In this document: one piece after another, positions 31,080-43,472 of the stretch | Position numbering within the stretch: the first letter of the stretch is position 1 | How the letters are laid out: every line of letters starts with the position of its first letter | The notes under the pieces: model-generated | The model's input: only the letters and a program-made list of their open reading frames with translations | Databases searched by the model: none | What the model was told of the DNA's origin: nothing | Program-made: the position numbers and the translations under genes | From: Pezizomycotina sp. ARF18 | Taxonomy: Eukaryota > Ascomycota | Assembly (NCBI GenBank): GCA_002224055.1 | Contig: AZLU01000275.1 | Coordinates: 1-50,393, forward strand | DNA: 50,393 nt | Direction of reading: 5' to 3'

Positions 31080-31791
31080 GGCTACTTGACGAGACGAAAT
31101 CCAACTTGTCTCTCTTGGACATTCATTCGAACCTACTTGATGATTTTCCGAGTGGATTCTTTGGTAACGTTGTTCATGCCGACAAGGTCTATAAGCTCGA
31201 TGGTTCGTTCATACTTAATACAAGACCAGCGGACTACGTTTGATGACGTTGACGACCGATCGCCAGATAGTACTCGCTCAAATAAAATGGAAACCAACAT
31301 CTTTTTCTTGAAATGATATCAGGACTCTGTGATTTTTCAGTATGTTCGCGGTGTCCTCGACCCCCAGATTTCCCTTCATTGCCCCCAGAATAACTATCGG
31401 TGCCTGATCCACATGAGTGACGAATGCAAGCGGTATCTTAAAGTGGACTTCGGGTCAACTTAGACCGACTTTGATGTCGACGACGAACTTCGTAGCTTCG
31501 CGAGTGGCATGTCAGCTTCTGTTTCGAGAATCCGAAGTCCTCCCGCAGCTTCGCCTGTAGTTCCACGAAGAGATATCATTGTATAGGCTCGGCAATCGAC
31601 TTATGAACACATTCTACCGAATTTTTGACGTAGATTTCGTCCAGCTCGAGCTCATTTTTCCCGCTGACGACTGTTGCACTCAAAGTCGTGAATATCAAGT
31701 TTGAATCGACCGCCCCTTCCATAGATATCAGCTTTGAATACAGCGGGTGTGTCTCGAAAACAAATATCTTCAATCTGGAGGATCATAGGGG
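31080..31791 (-). pseudogene. Possible protein-coding remnant, several frames
   Basis: Not recognised. Minus-strand pieces with protein-like composition follow each other in different frames: MKIFVFETHPLYSKLISMEG and SATVVSGKNELELDEIYVKN (31773-31576), then PLAFVTHVDQAPIVILGAMK and GNLGVEDTANIL (about 31440-31330), and RTIELIDLVGMNNVTKES (about 31210). They may be exons or frame-broken segments of one gene. Neither end could be placed. Confidence 0.3.
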
Positions 31792-32545
31792 AGATGAAAT
31801 TGAAGGTCATTTGCTCGATTTGAACCGCTGAACAACTTATTTTTTACGCATCGTTGATTCATTACAGGTTCGTGGAATCCTTGTGTGATGTTATATTTGT
31901 CTTTACAATTATGGAGATTTCAATCTTCACGGATAGCGGAATATTCTCCTCCTGCGGACTCGGACTGATCCTGACTTTCTTGTTCGTATTTCAATCTTTG
32001 ATATCAAGATGAGAATTCTGATTCATTAAAGGAGCATCAGTAGCATGTCCCTGCCGAACGCAATCGAACCAGAATCATTCTATTCCAACAAGAGTTCCGG
32101 CCTGTATTTGATCGCCGTTGATGTTGCCAGATAGTTTTAAATATTTCCTAGTCTTGTATTCAATGCCACCGCGATACCATTTCTATCGACGGTCCCTCAT
32201 CTTGGAGGAGCAGCAGATTTTGTGGCCACACATTTCTGTAAATTTCATACCTCACAGACTCAACCGAAATATCTATCTATAGTAAGAATTTACGTCATAA
32301 GTATTGAAGAATCTAACCGTTCCATTGCTATGAGAATGGGCTGATTCTTTGCCGATGGAACAACATCTTGAGCTATACGCCTGTTTTACATCAGAGAAGC
32401 CCCAGTGGAAGAGGGGTGGTGTAAATGAATGAAGATAATCGCTCGAAGGCCGAGAAAATCCCGTAAGAATCCAATGACGCCACGCAGTCGCCTTCGCCTT
32501 CTTAACCCTCTCCACCTCCGCCTGCCTCTCTTCCCCGAATTTCCC
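31792..32545. other. Intergenic region
   Basis: Normal-composition DNA between the possible remnant and the DUF4267 gene. The minus-strand frame continuing beyond the DUF4267 stop (EERQAEVERVKKAKATAWRH at about 32530-32480) could be its C-terminus if that stop is wrong. Nothing else recognised. Confidence 0.35.
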
Positions 32546-32887
32546 TCATCGACGCCATCCGTGAAACTTCAAAACCATTAAGCCATCGTTTAAACCTGTG
32601 ATAAAGCTTGTAGTCATAATGATCCCAGCGCTTTATCGCATTTGAAGTACGCAAGAGCTAGGAATCCGATGGTCGATGCGAACAACGCGACCGCCGGCGA
32701 TGCGGATGAACGGATTGGAGTTGGCGTGCATGACGGTCGGCGAGCAGGCGTCGAAGCCGAAGTTCACGGCATAGGATGCAGGAGCGATGATGGCGTGGAG
32801 GCCCATGGTGAGACCAAAGGTGGTGATAACGGAGGCAGTGCCGCGGAAGAGGGTTGTGTGGGGTATGTTATGGCTGAGGAATGACAT
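32546..32887 (-). CDS. DUF4267-family small membrane protein
   Basis: DUF4267 proteins are small fungal multi-pass membrane proteins of unknown function. Start at 32887 (MSFLSHNIPHTTLFRGTASV). Hydrophobic segments: VITTFGLTMGLHAIIAP, then FIRIAGGR (the conserved GGR), then in the next frame ALFASTIGFLALAYFKCDKA, and after one restored G in a GGG run SFITGLNDGLMVLKFHGWR. The stop at 32546 gives about 114 residues, slightly short; the reading could continue if that stop reflects another lost base. Family assignment rests on the GGR and GxNDGxxVLKFHG pattern and segment order. Confidence 0.6.
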
Positions 32888-33160
32888 AGATATGGCTGCG
32901 GTATCGAAGCTGTATTATATAATCGGCCCTGAACTGACGAATTAAGAAAGTGTTAACTTTCAAGCGAGATGTTGAATATTGAGCTGATGCTCAGGTATGA
33001 TGATCGTTCGAAGAGGTAGTGAGGACCGAAAGCTGAACTAGACAGAAGAACGAAAGCGAGTTAGAAACGTTCTTCATTTAGCCTCGATGGGTGAAGGTTA
33101 GACCATTAGATTTTCCCGCCCTCCGTTCCCCGGTTCACTGAAAGAGGGACAAAAGGCGTG
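32888..33160. other. Spacer between DUF4267 gene and reverse Copia
   Basis: Probable promoter of the DUF4267 gene. Nothing else recognised. Confidence 0.4.
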
Positions 33161-33165
33161 CGAGT
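33161..33165. repeat. Left target-site duplication of the reverse Copia
   Basis: CGAGT directly before TGCTGGC; matches 38068-38072. Confidence 0.85.
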
Positions 33166-33483
33166 TGCTGGCGCAGATGTATGGTATGATATCTAATAAT
33201 GTAGGATAGGATCGAACTTGTGGATTTTTTTTACTATAGAACTAACTAGACTAACTGAGGGAATACACGATACTATATATAATGAACTGATGATACTATA
33301 ATCTTAATATAATGTATACAGTCTACCTCGACGGCTCGCAGAGCCTTATCGTCATAATCTCCTTAATATCTATAGCTAAGATCTTAATATCTCTAGCTAA
33401 AGTTCCTTATTTCTTAGCTATATAAGCATTACCTCGATGCCTATAGACTTATTATACCTTTTTAATATACCTAATAGCTAATA
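33166..33483 (-). repeat. 3' LTR of the reverse Copia
   Basis: Begins TGCTGGCGCAGATG and ends next to CCTCCTC, the complement of the polypurine tract. Mutation density rises inward from about 33340. Confidence 0.85.
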
Positions 33484-36400
33484 CCTCCTCTTATCGATAA
33501 TACTAATAATCTTTATCCTATCTTTTATACCTATAGCCTTTATAGCGCTATTATAAGATATTTTATAAGCGGTTTAATAAGCATATCCGCGATATTATCC
33601 TCCGATCTTATATATCGAGGCTTAATAGTTCCTTCTCGAAACTAGTTCCCTTATAAAGTAATATATATATTAATACTTAGTTTTGCTATAGTATTTAGGA
33701 TCCTTCGTAAATACTAATAGTACTTTAATTATCTATATATATCTTAATATTATTAGGAGCCTTAAACTTAAAGGCTCGCTATATATCCTTTAATATTTAA
33801 AGTACTTAGAGAGCTTTCCGTAAAGCCTTTTTATAGCTATATATTCTACCTTAGTACTATTAGTAGCTATAATACGTTACTTTTTTAAATAGTATAAGAT
33901 AGCTATTCCGTTAAACGTTACTATATAGCCGGTAGTAGATCTGCGAGTAAGCTTATATCTAGCCTAGTCGGCGTTTACGTAGATACGTAGATCTAGTATC
34001 TTATTTTCTATCTTACGGATATAGTATGTAAGCGTACGATCGAGATCTTTCCTAATATCGTAATACTCTTTTTATTACCTTCGTAAGTTTAGTTTACTTT
34101 ACTAACGTATTACCTAACGTTAAGATAGCGAAGGTATTAGTTAGCCTAATAAATAGAATATAGATTAAACTTTTACTATCTATTAATACTATATACCGGC
34201 ATAGTATCCTAATCTTCCGTTTAAGGGATACTTTCCCTTTCTATAGAAGTACTAATCCTAAGAGTATCCTCGAGCCTAAATCTCTTAAAAAGCGATTATA
34301 TATATATAAACTAATATAGTATAGGCGACGTCGATCTCTAGACCTAGTCTATTCTACCTATATACCTAAGAAATAGGCTACTAGCCCTATATCTTTTATC
34401 TTAAAGTATAAACTAAGATCTCGCTTAAGTATCTCGAACTTTATATTTATTAGATCTAGCTATTAATAGATTATCGACGTAGATAATTATTATTAGCTAA
34501 CGATCCTTACTAATAAATAAGCTATTATTAAGCCGATAAACTTTAAACTTTAGTAATTTAAAAACTAAGATAAGTTTTCTATACTATTTTCGAGGTAATT
34601 ATTTAAGGCCGTATAGAGTCTTTATTAATTAAACTAATCTATCGATTCTACTCCTTCTAGAGGCCTAACGATAATTCTCTACTTTAGTTTAGATATAAGA
34701 AGGCCGTTATTATTATCTATCTACTTATATTTAAATTAAGCTAGGCTACTAATATAAAGAATAGCTTTACTATTAATATCTTAGCTATTAGTACGTATAT
34801 CTCGTTATAATTAATCTCTTACTTCTTATAAAGCCTCGAGTAACTAGTCTCGACTTAAGTATTATAATCTAATCGGTAGTATCGCGCTTATACTTAAATA
34901 CCTATTTATTATCGATGATATTATCTTTAGAGGAGATCTTAAGAATCTATAGGTTTCTATACGTCTTATTCTTTAATTAAAGATAGTTCTCAATCTATCG
35001 ATATACGCTATCTTTATAGTTTATAGAGCTTATAGCCTCTTTATAGATAAGTAGCTCTAGTTTATCGATATATACTATTAATCTTTATAGGCTTTCTCTC
35101 TAAGGCATATAGCTATTAGATCTTTACTAACGTATTAGCTATAGGGTATCTTTGTAGTTTAACTACTAGATCTTATTTTTAGCGATTTCGAGAATACGCC
35201 TATTATCTTTAGTTAATCGTCGTAGATCTATCTTATAGTATCTACGTAACTTTCTCTACGAGAGTAAGTATTCTTAGATCTTAGCTATAGACTAGCGTTA
35301 TAAGATCTTTACTCTTATCTTTATAATCTAGCTAATTAGGCTACTCTAGTATAATCGTCTTATAGATATCTAATTAATATTAGAAGTTATTTTAATCGTA
35401 ATCTAACGCTATCGCTATTTTATTCTTAAACTAAACCTATTCTAAGGTATCTTTAATATACTTAAGAGGATCTTTATTATTCTCTATAAAGTTACGTACT
35501 TTAAAGATTAATTTAATTAGGAATCTAATATCTCTACGGATTAATACTTTATAAATAGTAGGATTTTAGACTTAATAAATATTATAAGCCTCTAGGCCTA
35601 TAAAGTATATCTTCTTAGTAATATTATCTAGCTTCTTCTAAAGTTTACTATCGATATATACGTAATATAGTTTACTAAATATCCTAAAGTTCGAGATATC
35701 GGGAGTTTTACCTTTCTATCTTCCTACGGTATCGTCTATTTACTATCCTTTAGTACCTTAAGCGGCCTTAATAGCGTATAGTATAGATTAATTATAATAA
35801 TTTACCGCCTCTACCTATAGCTACGGCGGTAATTCCGACGCCTAATATTACCTTTAATCTATCGATAAGAATCTAATTAAGCTTTTAGGTACGCTATTTT
35901 ATTAAAATACGTATATAGCTAAGATATAGACTATAATTTCTACTTCGTTATAGCGTCTATCGATTAAGATATATTTTTTACCTCCGTTATATTATAGCTT
36001 AATAAGCTTAAGGTTTAACTAACGTTTAGCTATCTTAAGAGTATATTAAAGTATAAGAGTATTTCCTACCTTTTTATCTTTTATAAAGTAGATCTAAGAC
36101 TTCTAACTATTCTCTTTAAGAAGGTAATAAACCTATATAATCTCCGAGGCTCTTTATATATACCTATTAGTAAAATCTAAGAAGATTATCTCTATTAGCT
36201 TATACTTACCTAAATAGGGTTTTCGCGGTTTAGTATAGCCTTTAATTTAGTAAGTCCGTAGGTCTTATAGTTAATATAGCCCTAAAGATCCTTACCGTCT
36301 TTAGTAATACTAGTAACGTTTTTATATTTAATTATTCGCTTAATATAATTTTACCGATATGTCCGAGCTATTATATACTTCTTATATAGTAGTAGAGCTA

Positions 36401-37750
36401 AACTCTTTTTAATAATATTATAATCTTACTTAAGATCTCTTATAGTCCTATTTTATAGTAGTTTAATTCTTAGCCCCGGTCTAGTTATTATATATCTACT
36501 TATTAGATCGTTATTATATATCCTACCTTATCTACGCGAGAGATTAAGAATAGGCTATACTTTATCTTTAGAGCGTATAGCGTATTCTTAAGTTTAATAA
36601 GACTACCGCTATACTCCTTACTAAGCTTTATAAATACTAAGCTAGTACCGATAGCCTATAGTACTTCTCTATTACCGATTATAATATTTATAGCTTTAAG
36701 AGGGGTTTATAGGTAGAAAATACTTCTCTTACTATCGTTATATAAGAAGATACGCCTAAGTTAAGGAACTACCGGATTATTTTTTAAGAGCTAGTATCTT
36801 ATACTAAGATTTATACTATAAGGCCTAATACCGTTATTACCGCTATTCTTCTTATCCTTTATATACTTTCTATAGTCGGCCCTCTTATATCTAACCTTAT
36901 TATAGTAGTAGTATTTACCCTTAAACTTATAAACCTTTTATCGTTCCTTTAGGTTTTACCTCGGCTATTCTTTCTAAATAGCGCCTTATTATTCTTAGAG
37001 CTAACATTTTTAGTATATTATATTTACGCTTTACCTCTTTAACGAGTAGCGTCTTCTCGAGTATATTAAGGGTCGGTTTTTTTACTATTAAATCTATTAT
37101 TTACTAAAGTTTATAATAAACGTCTTCTAGTCGCTACTAAGGTTACTATAGACGAGATTAATAGCCTACTATAGCTATATTATCCTTTAAGCCTATACCT
37201 AGCTCCGTCTTCTCCGCCGTTCCGCTTTAGTTTTCTCTATAAAATTAAGCCTAATATTTTATTATACGTTCTAATAAGATCTCGATACTTCTATATAAAT
37301 TCTTAAATATCGACTTTATTCTTAAGTTAAATCTACCTTAGTTATTTTCTAATATAAGGCTTACTAATAGCGTAATAGTAATATACGCCGAACTAAGGTA
37401 TTCTATACCTTATTCACGCTACTATTAGTAGATCGTAAATAATACGTCAAGTCTCTACCTCGTAGTAAGCTTCGATAATAGTATACGCCTTTAAGTTATT
37501 ATTTAATCTTTAATACTTAGCTCTACGTCGGCTACCGTAGCCTTAAGCGGTTTACTAGTAATATCCTAAACTTTATTATACTTAAGGAACGTAGTTATAT
37601 ATACTCTAATCGAGGTAGTTTTAAGATTAGCCTTTAGCTTTGCCTCGTTAAACTTTAGTAAGAGAGACATCGTGAGATATATCGTTTAGGGAAGATTAAG
37701 AAGTAAGTTAGTACGTTTATTAAGATATGTTACTAACCGGGCTTATAACC

Positions 37751-38067
37751 TGCTAGCGTAGATATATAGTATAATATCTAATAATGTAGGATAGGATCGA
37801 ACTTGTAGATTTTTTTTTACTATAGAACTAACTAGACTAACTGAGGGAATATACGATACTATATATATAAACTGATAATACTACAATCTTAATATAATAT
37901 ATGCAGTCTGCCTCGACGGCTCGCAGAGCCTTGTCGTCGTAATCTCCTTGACATCTACAGCTGAGATCTTGATATCTCCAGCTGAAGTTCCTTGTTCCTT
38001 AGCTATACAAGCATCACCTCGATGCCTATAGACTTGTCATGCCTCTTTGGCATGCCAATAGCTAGCA
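37751..38067 (-). repeat. 5' LTR of the reverse Copia
   Basis: Begins TGCTAGCG next to the primer-binding site and ends GCTAGCA. From about 37905 outward it is almost identical to the un-mutated LTR. Confidence 0.85.
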
Positions 38068-38072
38068 CGAGT
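38068..38072. repeat. Right target-site duplication of the reverse Copia
   Basis: CGAGT directly after GCTAGCA; matches 33161-33165. The pair shows a single clean insertion with no later rearrangement of the ends. Confidence 0.85.
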
Positions 38073-38438
38073 GAGAGGCAAAAAGTAAACAAGGCCGGAA
38101 TCTTAATTGGCTTCGTAATACTTTGAAATCTAGTAGCGACGATGAGATATAATCGCAGCTTCCAGGCTTCTGATGAGATAAATGTAAATGGATTTCCAAC
38201 TGTTAAGTTACATTGCAATGAGCAGCGCTAAAACTTAAATAATGAAAATTACAGGGAGCCAGTAAGAGGGGAGTTCTCATGTCCGTCATCCCTCCTCCGC
38301 TTCGCAAGGGGTGCAAAAAAAAAAAATCATGTTATGAAGATATTTACAATCGCGACATGTCAATCCGGAAGCTTCAATTCATCTCAAAGGTCATAATATC
38401 ATCATATCCTCCGGCACTTCACAAAGTATTCATCCTCT
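38073..38438. other. Intergenic region
   Basis: Host DNA between the reverse Copia and the 3' end of the NLR gene. A plus-strand frame at 38279-38467 is short and unsupported. Confidence 0.35.
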
Positions 38439-41400
38439 TCATGATCTTCTATTACAACATCCCGTAATAAAGCGCTGGCAAGATGAGAGTTTATCGTAAG
38501 ATCCCTTCTCATATTGCTCGAGAACGCCGCGCGCAGTTCTCCCATGATTATCGGGAGCGTCCAGCGAACTCCCGCTTTGAATCAGAGCTTGTGTAAGGTG
38601 CGAATCAACGTTATTCGGCGAGATCGCTTCTTGAAAGCGCGATCTCCAACGCGAGATCTATCGCGTAAAGTAGCGGCGTACGTCCCATGGAATCTCGTGC
38701 GTCTAGAGATGATTGTGGTAGCTCCGCTCCTGTCCGCCAAAAATTGGCCATCCATGGCTTCGAAATTGCACTGCGAGTGCTGCCCCAGAACCAACGACAT
38801 CTTCAGCTAACGCCGTGCGGCGCCATACATCTACAGCTATGTAGAAAACGCTGGCCGTTTTCAAAGTCGCCGGGACGATCTCGAAGGAGAAGACCGGCGC
38901 CGAAGTATTTTTTGAAGACATGCCAGTTCGAAGCTCTGTTAAGGAATTCTAGAACGGGGTTTCGTCGCCTCCAGCCTTCAGAAGGCAACAGACAACATCT
39001 TCCGAAACGTCCCATTGGATTGCCTGCCTGACGGACGCGAGTCCATTTTCATTGATGCTATTTACTCCACCACTGGCCTGAAAAATCATCTCAATCATTT
39101 GTCTGCTATCCGAGGGCAAATTTTTTATTTCTGTTTCAGCCATCCGGTAGAGATTTCTCAAGGAGATCGAACAGGATGTGATGAAAGCTCGCTTCTCGCA
39201 AAATTTTCGAGTAATTTCCGATATCTCAGGCCCGAAAATAGAAAGTTCTCAAATACTTCCTTAAGAGCAGTTGATTTTTGTGATGTAGTAGCAAATAAAA
39301 ACAGAAATTGGACGCGAGGTATGTATTCGGACGTGGCTGTTCCTCCGAAAAGGACCTCCCTAGGCATTGAAGGCTCGGACGAAAAGTACGCGAAAGCTGG
39401 GTGCCGATATCTGCTCCAGCGCTACTAGAATCTTCCCCAATTCAGTTCGCGTCGCTGCACTTCCCATTGAACTTGTGAGGCAGAATATCAAGCGCGTAGT
39501 CGAGGTGTCCTTCGTTATAATGGCTATACATTCGGTAGGACATATCGTGAAGCAATCGCTTGACGGCGCGGGGGTCAACGAGTTTCACCGCTTTCTCAAG
39601 CAGAGAGACGGCAAGGCGTTCCAGCTCTCGATCGACATTCATCTTAGGCGGCACTGCAGCGCTGCGCATTGCGTATAGCTCACCGAATAAGCCGCTCCAC
39701 GATTCGTTCGCCGTTAGCAATTCTAGAAACGTATCCACCTTCAGCTTCTCACGCTGGCGCGGCACCGGAATATGGAAATTCTTGCGTAGCTCTTCTGCAA
39801 AGCGTAGTCCTTTGTTGCTAGAGCGTTTAGAAAGTAATCTGCCACCTTTGCTCGTCAATGCGGCCATTGGCAGCACGGCTATCCTCGCGAAACCAGTAGT
39901 CATGAGGCCCGACTCGGACATAAGTTTGAGGACCGCATCTCGCACATTTGATCTGTTGCTGAAGCATTCGAGCGTTGGTCTTCGTCCTCTCCGATGATAA
40001 ATCGTGCACTCCAGAGAGTTCTCTTGTAGCTTGGAGATGAATCCCGGAGGAGACACAATATCAGCTCCACATGCTCGTGCAATATAGCCCACCTGAATAT
40101 TTTAACATGAGGGTGTTCCATGCCGGCCGACCGAGGGCTCCTATATTCCCCCAGGGCAGATACTGGAATGGTGGTCCCGGCCCGAATACAAGCGACTTAA
40201 ACATCTCTTCGATCTTCGTTCCAGCTGGGATATCATTACAATGATACATCCAATTTTCGGATACGTATTGAAGAAGTAGGAACTGCTTGACCAGTCGCTC
40301 GACTAACTTGGCTCTTCGACGAGAAGTTCAAAGGTTTCCCGGAATGGCCCCCAACCCCCCATGCCAGAGAGTAAGCGTAAGAGACAGCTTGCCAGACCCA
40401 CCCGATACTTGCCCTACCGCCACGACCGAACTTACTTCGCTTTTCAAGCTCGTTCCGACTCTCGATATCGCAGCCTTCGCGCTAATACCTTGCCTAACGG
40501 CGATTTGCCGCTGGAAATCTGAAAAACTGAGATATGCCATACACGCAATCCCGATCTCTTGATCAACTCCTTGCATGTCCAACAAAACAACGACAGATCC
40601 GAGGACTGCTGGATCTTCAGTGACTTCTTATCTAAATACTCTTTCACAGTGAAGTGAGCAAAATGGACCGTGTCGTCCGTTTCCCGCAGAACGACCAGGT
40701 TCCCGCAGTGGTGTATCATCTTCATCTTGTCCTGCGGCACTCGCTCTTGCATGTCTCGGTAATGTTGGTCCGTTGTCTCAAGGGCGACGGCTTCGGCCAG
40801 CTCATCTAAAGTTAGTGGCCGCCTGGCACAGGACAGCCACTTGAATATCTTTACTGCGACTGGGGCGAGTCTTTCCTCTATGATCCGTTTTAGAATTCGC
40901 TCAAACGTCTTATCGAGATCCCGTGGCAGAGACTTTAGCAGTTTCCGGACGTCGGACTTGTTCAACTGACGGCAGATATCGTTTATCTGCAGATCGACCC
41001 AAAGAAACATACCGCGAGCATGTTCCATCAGCGCCGATTTGACTTCATTTACGAGCTCCTCGTCGTGGAGGAGTATTGTTTCCTTAGACTTCAGCTTTTT
41101 GGCCAACCGCTGATCTATGAATCTCTGGATGTCCGACCTTGTCTCAACCAAATCCAGGTTGACTTCCAGTGCGTTGCGATGGACCCTCATTAAATCCAAG
41201 TCGGTTCGGCTGCTCAAGAAAAAATTGATATTGGGTCGGTTCGCCCTGAGCCTCGCCAATGTTACTAAAAGACCCTCTCTCACCTCGAGAGCACACTCAT
41301 CCACCCCATCTATCACTATATAGCCCAACTTTGGTATACTCAGCAGATCCGCTAAGAAAGGCTCTACTTCCCTCAACCCGGGTAGCCGGTTGGGAGATTT

Positions 41401-42855
41401 GTACATATTCGTTAATTTGTCCACGAGGTGGCGGTAGAGAATCTTGCGCAATCTGAAGGATCTGCTTTGCGAGACTACACAGTATGGTGCGAAGTTCCAG
41501 CGAATCCTTGCTAGCGAATGTGCAGAAGAAATACAATATGTACGCGTCGTGGCGTCGCGTTTCGAAGAGGTGGTCCAGGACGCTGGTTGCAAGTACGGAC
41601 TTCCCGGATCCGGCTTCGCTCAAAAGCTTTAGCATCTCAAATCAGGGGCGGGCAGAGAGGTACTCACGTATTCCATGACACCAAAGCAGCTCCCCGCCTG
41701 CCGCAGGATCTTGCCATTTCTGAAATTGTTTCAAATCAAAGAACCATTGAGCGGATGTATCGTCTCCACCCCTCTTTCTCGTAGTCGTAGAAACTCCGAG
41801 GAGTAATCATGGGAGCATAACCGATCTAATAGCGCCTCTCGTTCTGCCCCTGATGATGACGAGACATGCTGTTAGCACGCAAGTGGGAATTACGGTATTC
41901 GGAAGCAAGTCATGTGGAGTTTGAATGAGGGAGTATACTTCTATCCCACGCGTCCAGCCTAAGATTCATCCGGTCCCATTGTCCCATTTCGTAAAATCGA
42001 TGCTGATTGGCCTGGCTACGATATATACACGCCCTTTGCCGCTCGGCGTGAGCTTCAAGCCGTTCAGCCTGTGCTTCTTGCTCAGATGCTAGCTTGAATT
42101 CGACATCTATCTCGTCCTGTTGAGCACGGAGTGTTTCTTCGATGTCTCGAAACTCGTTCTTGAATGGTTTCCATGCCGCTTTGGCGAGTTGCTTCAGGCC
42201 TAAAATGGAGACTTAGCTATCTGATGAAAAGATTGCCAATAATTAAAGGGGACACGGGAGAATATACGTACTTGGAGAGCGGAGGAAACGCAGCGTCTTG
42301 TGGCAGAACCGACAATCGTTGCGTAGAATGCGCATGATGCCTCTTGTAGGCTCTCCGACCGAGGAAAACTTTCCGGAATGATTCGATCCGAGGCACAGAT
42401 TACCGATTTTCAGGAAAAGGTCCGATATTTTTTCGTAGTACTCGTGAAATTCGAGAGTAACTAAGCTTATTATTAAATATCAGCCTCCCCCTCCTGTAGC
42501 ATCCGTAGGTATTGCACTCATAATTCGAAAACGACGTACGATGATAAAGAATCTGATGCCTCCCCACAAAACCGCTGCTAATGCCGGCCCGCCTTGCATG
42601 AAAGCGTCCACGACCGTGGCAAATTGCTGAACAGATTCCAGCACAGTCTAAAACGGCGCCCCAGGGCACGCGATTTGCTCTTGCTATCGCGACTATCGAC
42701 ATCTCGTAAATTGTATGACATCCTCAGCTAGCGTCTTCCCGGACTGAGATATCGAGTCGCGCTCGGCGGGGGAGAGTTCGTTCGTGAACGCTGTGAGCGC
42801 TCTTGGAGTCTGTTTCGAACTCCCGGGCAAGTCAGCCTTTTCCTGCAATCGCCAT
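38439..42855 (-). CDS. NLR-like protein: DUF7708 - NACHT - ankyrin repeats
   Basis: Fungal NLRs are STAND NTPases that sense non-self and can trigger cell death. From the start at 42855 (MAIAGK) the N-terminal domain reads NELSPAERDSISQSGKTLAE and VVDAFMQGGPALAAVLWGG, which I assign to DUF7708. Intron 42200-42271 leads to a charged helical linker (EEQ/AER-rich, 42190-41950). A short intron (41627-41667) precedes the NACHT: Walker A EAGSGKSVLATS (about 41600), Walker B YIVIDGVDEC (about 41300), then FLSSRTDLDL and a winged-helix-like part KWLSCARRPLTLDELAEAV (about 40800). The C-terminal 2 kb shows ankyrin-type pieces: ENGLASVRQAIQ, VVCCLLKAGGDE, SLDARDSMGRTPLLYAI and SLDAPDNHGRTARG. Full length would be about 1,430 residues. 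The 382-codon NACHT stretch is intact; the flanks need many one-base repairs. The stop position is approximate. Confidence 0.75.
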
Positions 42856-43472
42856 GCATGTTTCGAGGGTGAATTACGCCGCCATGATCCATTACAAGAA
42901 GCTCAGGGCCTCATCTGGGAGAGGTAGTAATTGGTAAAACGTGGAGGCGGAGGATTGGATCCTCGAGATGGAATGGATTTATTGAGGTTTTGTTTGAGAA
43001 GAATTCAAATCTCGCGTTGTGTCATCTTTGAATACTGCGGTTAAAGTGCGCCGAGGGATGCGTGCTCAGCCTCAGCCTCATGATCACATTGTCCGGGTTC
43101 ACATTCCGTTTTTAGAAGCCGCTTCTCTTGCGAAAAGGGCACATAAACTAGCTGCACCGAGGGATATCATATCCCCCTTGAACGTGTCGCTGGCAATTGC
43201 GAAGATCCAAGAAGACTGAGTAGGAAATATCCGCGAATGAGAGACTAGATTCACGTTGATATCTTTATTTCATTCGGAGGATCTACAGGATGAGATTCTA
43301 TATATCTTCGCCGAGAATAGCCGGCAATAGAGGCTGTAGTATTTCAAAGCCCTAGCTGGGTCTCAAATACGCGTTGAGACAACTTGAATGGCGTTACTAC
43401 ATTGCTAAGGCCGTCCAATCATTGATTGTTGCTTCCAGGATGAAACCAACGTCCTTCGGTGCTTCTTGGTCT
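42856..43472. other. Intergenic region between NLR and rhodopsin-domain gene
   Basis: About 600 bp that must hold the NLR promoter and the 3' end of the rhodopsin-domain gene. The plus-strand frame at 43019-43219 has no support. Confidence 0.4.

Larger units (their letters stand above)
33166..38067 (-). mobile_element. Full-length, RIP-mutated Copia copy, reverse orientation
   Basis: 4902 bp, same family as 22206-27098, inverted. LTRs at 33166-33483 and 37751-38067; primer-binding site complement AACCGGGCTTATAACC at about 37735-37750. It is flanked by the 5-bp duplication CGAGT (33161-33165, 38068-38072). Nearly all differences from the intact copy are C to T or G to A, with stops in every frame. 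The outermost 150-180 bp of both LTRs are hardly mutated, while the interior is saturated. It contains an uninterrupted version of the hAT insertion site (34570-34577). Confidence 0.95.

Noticed and set aside
17688-42855. A linked NLR plus caspase-like defence cassette
   Set aside because: The two genes are about 19 kb apart, on opposite strands, separated by transposons and unrelated genes; proximity alone does not support a system.
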